DNA of 64,000 nt from Phocoena phocoena (taxonomy: Eukaryota; Chordata; Mammalia; Artiodactyla; Phocoenidae). Below, in pieces: positions 12,981 to 24,649 of the stretch (position 1 is the stretch's first letter; every line of letters begins with the position of its first letter). Location: contig NC_089232.1 of the NCBI RefSeq assembly GCF_963924675.1, positions 47,966,522 to 48,030,521 on the forward strand, given 5' to 3'. Both the position numbers and the translations under genes were made by a program. Under the pieces are notes generated by a model. The model had not been told where the DNA came from. It was given only the letters and a program-made list of their open reading frames with translations, and did no database searches.

Positions 12981-13302
12981 TTCTTTCTTTTTTTACATTT
13001 ATTTTATTTATTTATTTTTGGTGTTGGATCTTCATTGCTGTGCGCAGGCTTTCTCTAGTTGCAGTGAGCGGGTGCTACTCTTCGTTGTGGTGCGGAGTCT
13101 TCTCATTGTGGTGGCTTCTCTCGTTGCGGGGCACGGGCTCTAGGCGTGTGGGCTTCAGTAGTTGTAGCACGCAGGCTCAGTAGTTGTGGCACATGGGCTT
13201 AGTTGCTCCGCAGCATGTGGGATCTTCCTGGACCAGGGCTTGAACCTGTGTCCTCTGCGTTGGCAGGCGGATTCTTAATCACTGCACCACTGCAGGGAAG
13301 TC
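12981..13302 (-). mobile_element. Longer CHR-type SINE with target-site duplication
   Basis: About 320 bp, antisense, ending at right with CCACTGCAGGGAAGTCC, the complement of the SINE head. It is longer and distinct from the short CHR copies, with a TTTATTTATTTATTTTTGG tail and GTTGTAGCACGCAGGCTC units. A 15-bp duplication CTCTAGTGTTTTCTT at 12966-12980 and 13303-13317 frames it. Confidence 0.92.
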
Positions 13303-13782
13303 CTCTAGTGTTTTCTTAAATAAATATTGCAAGTTACTTCAGAAGTGGGGAGAGAGGAATGGAAGGGTTCTACTACAAAAACAAACCTTTCAATGGGCTT
13401 CTTTTGCCTTCATTCCTAAAAAGTTTTCCACTGTTCCCAGTGGATGTTGTAAATCAGTTATAAGCTACCGAGACTTCAGGGCCAGAATCATAGTGTAAGT
13501 TACCAACTGTTTTAAATATCATTTAAAATTTAGTTTTATTTAATGTGGGGGAAAAATCATAAAAAACAATTCACAGAAGGACTCAATACTTATGTAAGTT
13601 GAAGTCACTTTTCTCTCCTGGATTAAAGAAAGAATAAAAACCCTTTAGTCTTTAGTATTTAAAACTTTGGCCTAATTAGTTCACGAATTTTGTGCATACA
13701 GCAAGACAACAGTAAAAGGCAACAGACGAAATTTGTTGATTGTTAATATTATGCCAGGCGTACTGCAAATGTACATTCGACC

Positions 13783-13985
13783 AGAGTTTCTCAACTTACT
13801 GGCTATTGACATTTTGGGCTGGGTAACTTTTTGTTGTGGGGCTGTTCTGTGCATTGCAGGGTGTTGAGGGTTATCCTTGGCCTCTACCCACTAGATGCCA
13901 GTAACATCCCCTCCTGGTTATGAGCATCAAAAATGCTCTATGGGAGCATAATCTCCCTTGACTGAGAACTTTATAACCTCACCAC
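13783..13985 (-). mobile_element. MER5A-type hAT transposon
   Basis: Reads the MER5A pattern on the minus strand: CAGAGTTTCTCAACTTACTG, GGCCTCTACCCACTAGATGC, TTGACTGAGAAC. Confidence 0.75.
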
Positions 13986-13989
13986 AACT

Positions 13990-14190
13990 TTAAGGTAGAT
14001 ATAATTATGATTCCCCTTTCATACCCCTTCCCCCAAAAAAGAAGCTGGGATAGATTAAATAACTTGCTCAAGGACACATAGTTAATAGTTAATAGTTAAT
14101 ATGTGTTAATAGTTAACACATAGTTAATGAGTGCCAGAGCCGTAATTCGAAACCAGACTTATCTTGATGCTTACGTATACCATCCTGACC
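13990..14190 (-). repeat. MIR, with a short internal TTAATAG tandem repeat
   Basis: MIR antisense features: AAATAACTTGCTCAAGGACA, GAGTGCCAGAGCCGTAATTC. The AGTTAAT-type heptamer is repeated at about 14080-14128. Confidence 0.7.
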
Positions 14191-14362
14191 ACCCAGTTCT
14201 CTCCTGAATTCTTATTTTTGGTCCAACAATAGGGGTTTACACAAGGGCACAGATCTTAAGAGTAAGTTTGCCTAATGTGTTTGAATCCCACACACCCTCA
14301 ATTGCATCTTTCATGGCATTCTTCTCACTTCTTATTAAAGGATGGTAAGTTATCATGACAAA

Positions 14363-14595
14363 AGTGTGAATTCTGGAGTCAGACTGCCTGTGTTTGAATC
14401 CAGACTCTGTTTCTTATTAGCTGAGTGATTTGGGGGAAGAAACTTGGTCTTCCTGGACCTGAGAGGCCCCACATGTACACATGGGCTGGTGGTAGTACTT
14501 CCACATAGAGTTTGCACTAGGATGAGATGAGGTACCATATATAAAACATTTAGAACAGTTAATGGAACACAAGCTCTGTAAATGTTAAATCTTAG
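14363..14595 (+). repeat. MIR, nearly complete
   Basis: Has head and core: TTCTGGAGTCAGACTGCCTG, TTTGAATCCAGACTCTG, TTAGCTGAGTGATTTGGGGG and TGGACCTGAGAGG. Confidence 0.8.
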
Positions 14596-14879
14596 CTTTT
14601 AAATACTATTTAAGTCCATCACCTTACTAAGTAAGTTACTAGAAGTATATATATCAGCCTTGCTTTGTGGTAAGAACGAGCTGAACATTTTCTCTTCTGA
14701 TGCCTACAAAGAATCTGAGTTTCTAGGGCAGAGATAGCCACTGGTTCTCCAACACTGTTTTCCCTACATGTGTGTTTCATGTATTTTGCTAACCCAGCTC
14801 TTGCCAGGCAGGTCTCTAGGGAAAATTTGACCCTGCACCCTAATCTGCTGCTACAGAACTGGCTGGGAAGCTGCATATT

Positions 14880-15000
14880 TCATTCATTTTTGTATTCAAT
14901 CATTTGACCCTCAAATAATTATCACTTTCTATTTCCAAGATTCTGTGCCAAGTGCTATATGAGAATGAAGTGTTGCCTTTTCTATAAAAATGTTCTCAGG
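14880..15000 (-). repeat. L2 relic
   Basis: Degraded antisense L2 3' end with GATTCTGTGCCAAGTGCTAT. Confidence 0.45.
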
Positions 15001-15052
15001 AGATATAAAAGCCAGCTCTGTCATATCCATCCAGTGGAATTACTTTCAAATC

Positions 15053-15240
15053 TCAGTGCAGGCATTATCTAGCTGTTTGGCTATAAACCAGTTGTTTAAC
15101 CTTTCTGTTATTTCCTCATAAATGACAATGCCACAGTAATGGTTCCTGTCTCCTGGGGTGGTTGCAGTAGATGGCCTAATATGTGCAAACCACACAGCAT
15201 CTCTCTAGCCTATAGGGTAAGTGTGTGCTGAATGGTAAAT
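15053..15240 (+). repeat. MIR
   Basis: Core pattern TAGCTGTTTGGCTATAAACC, TTTAACCTTTCTG, CTCCTGGGGTGGTTGCAGTA. Confidence 0.65.
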
Positions 15241-15282
15241 TCTGTTCTTGGCTCCTGTGTGCCAGTCCTGAAATAACAGTAA

Positions 15283-15306
15283 AAAAAAAAAAGAAAAAAA
15301 AAAAAC
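15283..15306 (+). repeat. A-rich run
   Basis: Two A runs separated by one G; no recognisable retroelement body upstream. Confidence 0.7.
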
Positions 15307-15534
15307 TACGTGAGAACTTCCAGTTTGACACCAAATGTCAAGCCAGGTTGGAGGAATGATAAGAGTGGCCACAGGATTTCACACTGAGTTTTGTCTAGTG
15401 TATCAGGACACACTGGTGCATCCAAAGATGTACTCAGACTGAAGAAAAAGATTAGATCTTCCTGTTATCGTTTAATGTGGTAGAAGACAATCCAGGTTGA
15501 AGGAAGGAATATGTTTATCCAAATGCATACCCTC

Positions 15535-15778
15535 ATTCACTCTCTGAAGCTTTTCCTATGATGTTAAACTCTTTGATATCTTTCATGCTCAACACCTTTG
15601 GCACTTTCTCCTAGACTTTATAAAATTCATTTCTTAAATCAATTATTCTGAGTATGTTTTGCCTCCTAATTAAATTATAAATTTGTAGGTAGGAAACATA
15701 CTTTTTCTTTTTCTAATAGCTTATAGTACCTGGCATAGCATCTTTTATATAGCAGTGTTAGATTAATAAATGTTAATT
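15535..15778 (+). repeat. L2 3' end
   Basis: Contains the L2 tail order: TTGTAGGTAGGAAACATAC, AGTACCTGGCATAGCATC, then TTAATAAATGTTAATTT. Confidence 0.6.
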
Positions 15779-16360
15779 TATTGGCCAAAAACTGTAATGT
15801 GGAAAATCAATGGATTTTGCTGAGAACGTTTGGGAGAGGCTGACTAGTCTTCCTTCAGTTGCTCTTGTTATACAGCAAATAGATGTGTTTATGATCCTCT
15901 GCCACAGCTTTAGGGGACCTTTGAGAAGCTTTCCTATGTGGTTTATTAATAAAATTCACTTTTAAACTGGCATATTTGCCACCTCACTTTTTTTAAAAAG
16001 CCTAGTTTAAAATTTTCCTCTTAGAGAAGGAACATGATGGCAAAATAAATTATCGCATTAAATGCTGTGTCACCACCACTTAGAGAGTTTAACTCACTTC
16101 TCTATAATTACTCTTTGGACTCCACTGAAGAGCCGTAATGTACACGGCTGGTGGCAGTCAGGCCCAAGCCTTGCCTCTCCTATTTTTTATTTACTGTTTT
16201 GTGAACTATGATTTTCATCCTCTTCATAACATCTCTGGTATATAATTATTTGAAGCCTTCACTTTATATTTCTTATTGTATAAGTAGTGGCTTAGGTCAG
16301 GTATGGATTAAAATGCTACTTCCCTAAGAAGTTACAACAGACACCGCAGAAATACAAAAC

Positions 16361-18070
16361 ATGCTAAGAGACTACTATAAGCAACTCTATGCCAATAAAA
16401 TGGACAACCTGGAAGAAATGAACAAATTCTTAGAAAGGTATAACCTTCCAAGACTGAACCAGGAAGAAATAGAAAACATGAACAGACCAATCACAAGTAA
16501 TGAAATGGAAACTGTGATTAAAAATCTTCCAACAAACAAAAGTCCAGGACCAGATGGCTTCACAGGTGAATTCTATCAAACATTTAGAAAGCAGCTAACA
16601 CCCATCTTTCTCAAACTCTTCCAAAAAACTGCAGAGGAAGGAACACTCCCAAACTCATTCTATGAGGCCACTATCACCCTGATACCAAAACCAGACAAAA
16701 ATACTACAAAAAAAGAAAATTACAGACCAATATCACTGATGAATATAGATGTAAAAATCCTCAGCAAAATGCTAGCAAACAGAATCCAACAACACATTAA
16801 AAGGATCATACACCATGATCAAGTGGGATTTATCCCAGGGATGCAAGGATTCTTCAATATACACAAATAAATCCATGTGATACACCATATTAACTAACTG
16901 AAGGATAAAAACAATATGACCATCTCAATAGATGCAGAAAAAGCTTTTGACAAAATTCAACACCCATTTATGATAAAAACTCTCCAGAAAGCAGGCATAG
17001 AGGGAGCCTAACTCAACATAATAAAGGCCATATATGACAAACCCAGAGCAAACATCATTCTCAATGGTGAAAAACTGAAAGCATTTCCTCTAAGATCAGG
17101 AAGAAGACAAGGATGTCCACTCTCACCACTATTATTCAACATAGTTTTGGAAGTCCTAGCCATGGCAATCAGAGAATAAAAATAAATAAAAGGAATACAA
17201 TTTGGAAAAGAAGAAGTAAAACTGTCACTGTTTGCAGATGACAGGCTACTATACATAGAGAATCCTAAAGATGCCACCAGAAAACTTCTAGAGCTAATCA
17301 ATGAATTTGGTAAAGATGCAGGATACAGAATTAATGCACATAAATCTCTTGTATTCCTATACACCAATGATGAAAAATCTGAAAGAGAAATTAAGGAAAC
17401 ACTCCCATTTATCATTGCAACAAAAAGAATAAAATACCTAGGAATAAACCTACCTAGGGAGGCAAAAGACCTGTATGCAGAAAACTGTAAGACACAGATG
17501 AAAGAAATTAAAGATGATACCAACAGATGGAGAGATATACCATGTTCCAGGATTGGAAGAATCAATATTGTGCAAATGGCTATACTACCCAAAGCAATCT
17601 ACAGATTCAACGCAATCCCTATCAAATTACCAATGGCATTTTTTACAGAACTAGAACTAAAAAATCTTAAAATTTGTGTGGAGACACAAAAGACCCTGAA
17701 TAGCCAAAGCAGTCTTGAGGGAAAAAAAACGGAGATGGAGGATTCAGACTCCCTGACTTCAGACTATATTACAAAGCTACACTAATCAAGACAATATGGT
17801 ACTGGCACAAAAACAGAAACAAAGATCAATGGAACAGGATATAAACCCACGCACCTATGGTCAATTAATCTATGACAAAGGAGGCAAGGATATACAATGG
17901 AAAAAAGACAGTCTCTTCAATAAGTGGTGCTGGGAAAACTGGACAGCTACATGTAAAAGAATGAGATTGGAACACTCCCTAACACCATACAGAAAAATAA
18001 ACTCAAAATGGATTAGAGACCTAAATGTAAGACCGGACACTATAAAACTCTTAGAGGAAAACAAAGGAAG
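16361..18070 (+). pseudogene. L1 ORF2 reverse transcriptase remnant
   Basis: Decayed coding remnant of the L1 endonuclease/reverse transcriptase protein. The first open segment (16361-16870) shows reverse transcriptase features such as [14 protein letters not shown] and NYRPISLMN. The catalytic FADD codons lie at 17231-17242. Stop codons (for example at 16868) and frame changes, including an AATAAAAATAAATAAAAGG stretch near 17175, break it. Only the part 3' of the endonuclease domain is present. It cannot make a working protein. Confidence 0.9.
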
Positions 18071-18101
18071 AACACTCTTTGACATTAGTCACAGCAAGGT
18101 C

Positions 18102-18310
18102 TTTTTTTTTTTTTTTTGGCCGTACATGGGCCTCTCACTGTTGTGGCCTCTCCCGTTGTGGAGCACAGGCTCCGGACGCGCAGGCTCAGCTGCCATGGAT
18201 CACGGGCCCAGCCGCTCCGTGGCATGTGGGATCTTTCCGGACCGGGGCACAAACCCGTGTTCCCTGCATGGGCAGGTGGACTTTCAACCACTGTGCCACC
18301 AGGGAAGCCC
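18102..18310 (-). mobile_element. CHR-type SINE nested in L1
   Basis: Short CHR SINE, antisense, with a T-run at left and CCACCAGGGAAGCCC at right. The target duplication is AGCAAGGTCT at 18093-18102 and AGCAAGATCT at 18311-18320 (one mismatch). It inserted after the L1, giving a relative age order. Confidence 0.94.
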
Positions 18311-18321
18311 AGCAAGATCTT

Positions 18322-19135
18322 TTTTGATCCACCTCCTAGAGTAATGGAAATAAAAACAAAAGTAAACAAATGGGACCTCGTGAAACTTAACAGCTTTTGC
18401 ACAGCAAAGGAAACCATAAACAGGATGAAAAGATAACCCTCAGAATGGGAGAAAATATTGGTAAACGAATCAACGGACAAAGGATTAATCTCCAAAATAT
18501 ATAAACAGCTCATGCAGCTCAATATTAAAAAAACAACCCAATCCAAAAATGGGCAGAAGATCTAAATAGACATTTCTCCAAAGAAGACATACAGATGGCC
18601 AAGAAGCACATTAAAAGCTGCTCAACATCACTAATCATTAGAGAAATGCAAATCAAAACTACAGTGAGGTATCACCTCACACCAGTTAGAATGGGCATCA
18701 TCAGAAAATGTCGAAACAACAAATGCTGGAGAGGGTGTGGAGAAAAGGGAACCCTCTTGCACTGTTGGTGGGAATGTAAATTGATACAGCCACTATGGAG
18801 AACAATATGGAGGTTCCTTAAAAAACTAAAAATAGCATTACCATATGACCCAGCAATCCCACTACTGGGCATATACCCAGAGAAAACCATAATTCAAAAA
18901 AGACACATGCACCCCAATGTTCATTGCAGCACTATTTACAATAGCCAGGTCATGGAAGCAACCTAAATGCCCATCAACAGACGAATGGATAAAGAAGAAG
19001 TGATACACATATACAATGGAATATTACTCAGCCATAAAAAGGAACAAAATTGGGTCATTTGTAGAGACGTGGATGGATCTAGAGGCTGTCATACAGAGTG
19101 AAGTAAGTCAGAAAGAGAACAACAAATATCGTATA
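18322..19135 (+). pseudogene. L1 ORF2 C-terminal remnant after the nested SINE
   Basis: Continues the same L1 beyond the SINE. It includes the region reading [18 protein letters not shown], the Cys/His-rich C-terminal motif seen in mammalian L1 ORF2, then [12 protein letters not shown]. Several stops and frame shifts are present. Confidence 0.85.
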
Positions 19136-19401
19136 TTAACGTGTATATGTGGAACCTAGAAAAATGGTACAGATGAACCAGTTTGCAGGGCAGAAATTGA
19201 GACACAGAAGTAGAGAACAAACGTATGGACACCAAGGGGGGAAAGCGGTGGGGGGTGGTGGTGTGATGAATTGGGCGATTGGGATTGACATGTATACACT
19301 GATGTGTATAAAATTGATGACTAATAAGGACCTGCTGTATAAAAAAAAAATAAAATTCAAAAATTTAAATAAAATGCTACTTCCCTAGCCAGACCATTAT
19401 G

Positions 19402-19405
<4 letters not shown>

Positions 19406-19486
<81 letters not shown>
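19406..19486. repeat. (TG)n(GA)n compound microsatellite
   Basis: About 21 TG units run straight into about 20 GA units with no interruption. Length-variable and likely polymorphic. Confidence 0.97.
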
Positions 19487-19489
<3 letters not shown>

Positions 19490-20256
19490 TGAATGGGATT
19501 GAAAGCAATACACTCTTGCGCCTGGCTCCTTCCCTTTGTTCTCCTTCCACAGTTGTCTTTCCTCACCTGCTGCACCCGACCTGTGAGTGCCACTGTAATC
19601 AGTCTTCATGGCTAAGTCAGTTTATCTCCCATCTGAAAGTCCTGGGACCATTGTAATCCAGTCAGGTGATATAGGGTATCTCATTTTGCTCTGACACTCT
19701 GATGGTGAATCCTGGTTTTAGATACCAAGCACTTTTCTTTGTGAAGAAGCTCCTACCAAGTACCCAGTTTACAGAAACTCCATCGTAGTCTTGGTTCCCA
19801 GTTTATGAATAATGAAATTCAACCTTGAATCCCAAGCCGTAGGACCAAACCCCTTTTGCCCTAGGTCCCTGCTACTGTTTTCTTGCCTGCTTCTCTGTTT
19901 TCCTGGAATTCTTCTCACTGTGTACTACTAAACTCCCTGCATCACCGTCCACTCATCCATGTTCCCTTCCCAGTTCTACTAGACCTTTCTCAAGTATTTA
20001 CTCCACTCAAGGGCATCTGTCACTGCCTCAGTTTCTGGATGTCCCTGATCTACTCCGTTATGTGCTGAAACTGCCCTGCATCATGCTGTTTGTGGGTAGG
20101 ATTTGTGTCAACTGAAGTTCTCTCTGCAAGCTCTCTATTGAAAACAGTGTTGGCAGTAACATGTAGGCAGCTTGGGGACTGAAGTCTCCATAATGTGGTA
20201 CATATACTCCTATCCTTTCAAAGGAATTGGCAGAGTAGCTTTAAAATAATTGTATT

Positions 20257-20476
20257 GGGCTTCCCTGGTGGCGCAGTGGTTGGGAGTCCGCCTGCCGATG
20301 CAGGGGACATGGGTTCGTGCCCCGGTCCGGGAGGATCCCACATGCCGCGGAGTGGCGGGCCTGTGGGCCATGGCCGCTGAGCCTGCTCGAACTGAGTGTG
20401 TGCTCCGCAGTGGGAGAGGCCACAGCGGTGACAGGCCCGCGTACCACCCACACACACACATAATAATAATAATAAT
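20257..20476 (+). mobile_element. CHR-type SINE with a CA/TAA microsatellite tail
   Basis: Begins GGGCTTCCCTGGTGGCGC. In place of an A tail it ends in (CA)n at 20447-20460 and (TAA)n at 20461-20476. Target duplication AATAATTGTATT is perfect at 20245-20256 and 20471-20482. Confidence 0.94.
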
Positions 20477-21149
20477 TGTATTAAATTGGAGTTGAGCAAC
20501 AGTGTTATGCTGTGATTTTTGATTTTCATTTGGAAAAATAAAACATATCATGACATAAGCATGATGTGATATAATGAACATAAGGGAAATTTGATGGCAC
20601 ATAATGTCTACAGCTTGTATATATCATTTCTCCTCAGGTAGAGGAAGAAATGATTAACCTCGTTAAAATGAATGAATACTTTAGGCCTCTGGGTACCATT
20701 TTAAAAAACTGTTGCTTTCGTGTGTCTGAATGTACGGGAGTGTGGGCTAAGGACTTCCTAAATATAATGCATAGAATGTATTGATTCAGCTATTAAAAGT
20801 TGTTTGTAATCAATTAATCTATGTATTTGTCCCCAAGGTGGGACTTCTTACCTTTGAGAAATATACATTTTATTTCTAACCTACACACCTTACCCCATGT
20901 AATAACAGTTGGTATGACTCAAATTTGTTGATTGAATACAGGCATATTATGAGACTTGTCTTATTTTAACAACTTTTCTTTTTCTATTTCAATTTTTAGA
21001 TGATATATGACATAATTGGTATGGCCCAATCACATATAGGATACTTAAACCATTTGCTTCCAGCAATATTAACACAGCTGCTAAACCTGAAAAATGGAGC
21101 TACAATTGACCACTTACTCTACTCCAAAAATTTTGCTAAGTGCTTCTGA

Positions 21150-21300
21150 AACATTATGTTGTAACAACCTCATAAACCTCGTAACGCTCTCTGTTGGGAA
21201 ACTGAGACTCAGAGACATTGAGGAATTTGCTTACGCTTCTAATAATAAATGGCTGAATCAGGATTTGAACTCTGTTCAGTGGATCTGGTGTCCATAATGG
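21150..21300 (-). repeat. MIR
   Basis: Antisense MIR: GGGAAACTGAGACTCAGAGA, ATGGCTGAATCAGGATTTGA. Confidence 0.7.
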
Positions 21301-21454
21301 GTCCATGCTTACCCTAGTCTCCATTTCATCAGCAAGTGGAAATTAATTATTAAAGGAAAATTAAAGTCATTCTCTTAAATCTCTCATTTTTCTGCCATCA
21401 TCTTGCCAGGGTAACAGTGTTCATCTCCCTTAGTATTTTCTCCTCCATTTCCAT

Positions 21455-21600
21455 TGAGGAAATGTATGGGTCGCTTTCTGTGGAAGGCACTGTTCTGGGC
21501 ACGTGATGGAGCACAAAGAAGCATAGGAGATGGGTTTCTCATTCTGGCAGCTTACTTTCTGATTGACAGGGCAAAACTATCTCACTACAGATAATTAATA
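21455..21600 (-). repeat. L2 relic
   Basis: Antisense L2 pattern: GGCACTGTTCTGGGCACG followed by a degraded GCAGCTTACTTTCTGATTG. Confidence 0.5.
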
Positions 21601-21889
21601 AAAATGGCAGAGTATGTCAAATGAGGAGGGTGGAGGTGAAGCTCACTGCTCTGGCACAGGTGAGGAAAGGTGGAAGATGATTCAGAATAGAAAAAACAGG
21701 AGCTGCTTTGAAGAAGTGATTGGGGCCCAATTGGATGGTCTGGATGCTGATCTGTTACCTCACAACAGACACTTTGAAACACTTTGATGCTGATGTATAC
21801 TCATCAGAGGCACTTTGCTTTTCTTTTTAAAGATTTTAGTAGTTTTAACAGTTTAAATTTAAACTAAGATTGTTTTTAGTTTAATTTCC

Positions 21890-22015
21890 ATCTCCCACTG
21901 CTATAAATATGAAGTCCACGGTAGCATAGATCACGCCTGACTTGTTCACCTCTATATCTCTGACAGCTACAACTGTCCCTAGCATGTAGCAAGTTCTTAA
22001 AAAACTTGGTGGTGA
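21890..22015 (+). repeat. L2 3' end relic
   Basis: Sense L2 tail: CTTGTTCACCTCTATATCTC, CCTAGCATGTAGCAAGTTCT. Confidence 0.5.
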
Positions 22016-22794
22016 AAGAGTTAGGCATGACTGACAAAAGCATTCTGCATTCTGGTTTCTAATTACTATAATAATGCATATTAAATGCTCTTTTCGATAA
22101 ATTATCTGGTCCATTGTTACAAATATTGGGTGTTTATTAGGTTTATCTTTCTGTTGTAGTATTTGGACCTGTGAGAAAAGATAGAACTTTTACCAGGGTC
22201 TCGGTTTCAATATGTTTTTCTTATAAAACGTATTTATGGAGGCCCTGTTTTACTATCCTAAATTGAAATTCATAAGTAAGGTAATCTAGTAAAATACGAT
22301 AGATGACACAGATTATATAATGCTTAACTTAAAAAAATCAATATGATTCCATATTACTATAAAGGAGGAATATGAAGAAAGCTATTTTAATGAAATTCTT
22401 TGTATCTCAGTATGCAGTGTTCAGACGTGTGAAGAATAGAAGCCATAGAAGGTAATCAGCTGCTTATACCTAAGTGTAGACTCTCCATGAATATGAAGCC
22501 ACATTTGCACACTAATGGAGGTGTGTTATGTTGGTGACTCGCACTATCGGATGTGTTGCAGTTGGTGACTTAGCTTTTTTGAATTGGGGAACAACTCTTG
22601 GTAAATTTCCAAATCAATTAAGTTTTATACTTTTCCAGGTTTACATAGTGGTTGCATTCTAAAATGAAAACAAAAACAACATTCAGAAAAAAATATAAAA
22701 GTGTGCAAAAAATACTTGGTGTTTATTTGCTTAAAACTACGTTCTGGGCTCAAATAATTATAAACAGGTTATTCATCTAGATGGATATCTGGTT

Positions 22795-22982
22795 GGACAT
22801 TTGAAAGCTGCGTGGCGCATACTTTGCATTTCAGGGTGTCTAGTATCCCTGACCACTACCCACTAAATGCCAGCACAGCGCCCCCATCTGTGTGGAATCT
22901 ACGTACGTACATGAGATCACAAATTTAAAAGATTGTGCCTCTGGGGTAGTACTACCTGCTTGGAGAACCATTGCTGTAGATA
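22795..22982 (-). mobile_element. MER5A-type hAT transposon
   Basis: Minus-strand MER5A: GACCACTACCCACTAAATGC, GCGCCCCCATCTG, GGAGAACCATTGCTG. Confidence 0.65.
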
Positions 22983-23607
22983 AATAAGGAGCTAGGCAAA
23001 AGTTATTACTCTGTCGCCTTCATTGGAGGTACAAATTTCTTCCCTCAATTAAATCTGCTGTCACTGACACTGGTTGCCTCCAGTCAATCTTTTATACCCT
23101 CCCTTTTCAGCCCTCGTTTTGTCTTCAAGGTGCATCTCCCCAGAAATATCCTGGACTTTGAGCCTAGCCTTTCTGAATTCTTATCTCAAGTGCTGGCATT
23201 GAGCAATTTAATAAAATCTGATAAATCAACTCCCAGCATACTACTACTGACATATAGGGACTTAAAGCTTTACTTCATATTTTTAAATTACAGCAGCACT
23301 AAGGCATCCTTGTAAAATTTCAGACCTCTACCATGTATCTGTGAAAGGAATGTTCAGTTATGTTGGCTTTCCAAAGGCATTATGTAATTTTGCTAACAAC
23401 CTGTTATAGACCAGAACTCTCAGGTTATTTAATATCATGGAGACTCAGATGTTTCTTCTATAAAATAGAAATGATAATTAGAACTGAAGTTGTATCTGTG
23501 ATTATTAAACAAGATATCAACTGTATAAAATTGTTAGCATAAATCCAAGCCCACAGATAATGTTAGTGCTTATTGTTACTAGATTTTTTTGCCTTTCAAC
23601 TTACTAT

Positions 23608-23795
23608 AGATCTGTGGTTCTCAATTAGGGGTGATATGATGCGGGGGCGGGGGAGGAGGATGCTACTGGCATTTAGTGGCTACATGCCAGGGATGCTACT
23701 TAACATCCCTAAGATGTATAAGACAGTCCCCTACAAAGAAGAACTCTCCAGCTCAAATGTCAATAGCAACAAAGGTGAGGGGACCCTGCTATAGG
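23608..23795 (+). mobile_element. MER5A-type hAT transposon
   Basis: Plus-strand MER5A: TCTGTGGTTCTCAATTAGGG, GCTACTGGCATTTAGTGGC, CAAATGTCAATAGCAACAAAG. Confidence 0.78.
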
Positions 23796-24417
23796 TATAT
23801 AGCGTGTGGTCTTCAGTTTACTGTTAGTATTTGCTTTTCATCTGCTTTATTTTATTCTTGAAATGAAGAAACTCATGAAGTTAACTCAGATTCACTGAGT
23901 TAACTTATTCTCCAATGAAAACCAGCATGAATTGTCACATATGTATTCTAAGAAACTGATGAGAACAAGGTATATTATTTCACATATATAAATCTTTACC
24001 TTTTAATATTCAGTTGGTATCTTAAGGGCCAAATCACTTCCGTTTTCCCTTCTATATAGCTTTCCTATGTGAAGTATTTAGGAAGCTAATGTCTTGAAAC
24101 ATGTTTTAGAAGCTTTACAGACTCCAGAAAAGGATAAACTCAGCCACTTTCTCCTGCCACCTTGGGAAAAAAAAAAAACTATGGGTGGAAAGGTGTTGGA
24201 AGCATTTATATCTTGCTCTAAACATTAGACCAGGAGATGGTTCCCATATTGTTATTTTGCTTAACTCATAAGTAACTAGCACTTGCATGCACATTCCCAT
24301 TTTAATTAATCTCCTCTGCCCTCACATTTATATAAAGTAGCAAGATACCTGGTGGATGGTGTAAAACTTCAGTCAAATTGTAGTTTTCCCAGAATGTTCC
24401 TTGTACATATACACTTT

Positions 24418-24614
24418 TTTTTTTTTTTTTTTGCGGTACACGGGCCTCTCACTGTTGTGGCCTCTCCCATGCTCCGGATGCGCAGGCTCAGCGGCCATGG
24501 CTCATGGGCCCAACCGCTCCGTGGCACGTGGGATCTTCCCGGACCGGGGCACGAACCTGCGTCCCCTGCATCGGCAGGAGGACTCTCAACCACTGCGCCA
24601 CCAGGGAAGCCCCG
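24418..24614 (-). mobile_element. CHR-type SINE with internal deletion
   Basis: Antisense short CHR SINE. Relative to the copy at 18102-18310 it lacks about 14 bases between CCTCTCCC and GCTCCGGA. A perfect 16-bp target duplication TGTACATATACACTTT at 24402-24417 and 24615-24630 frames it. Confidence 0.95.
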
Positions 24615-24649
24615 TGTACATATACACTTTGAGAAGAAATAGGTGAGAC

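Larger units (their letters stand above)
16327..19369 (+). mobile_element. 5'-truncated L1 (ORF2 plus 3' UTR) with 18-bp target-site duplication
   Basis: About 3 kb of a carnivore/artiodactyl-like L1, starting inside ORF2 and ending in an A-rich tail after CCTGCTGTATAAAAAA. The 18-bp direct repeat TAAAATGCTACTTCCCTA at 16309-16326 and 19370-19387 is a perfect match, so the insertion is comparatively young. A SINE is nested at 18102-18310. The element resumes correctly on the far side of it. Immediately beyond the right duplication is a TG/GA microsatellite. Confidence 0.95.

Noticed and set aside
18085..18546. 153-codon minus-strand and 182-codon plus-strand ORFs around the nested SINE
   Set aside because: They run through L1 and SINE sequence; no host gene.
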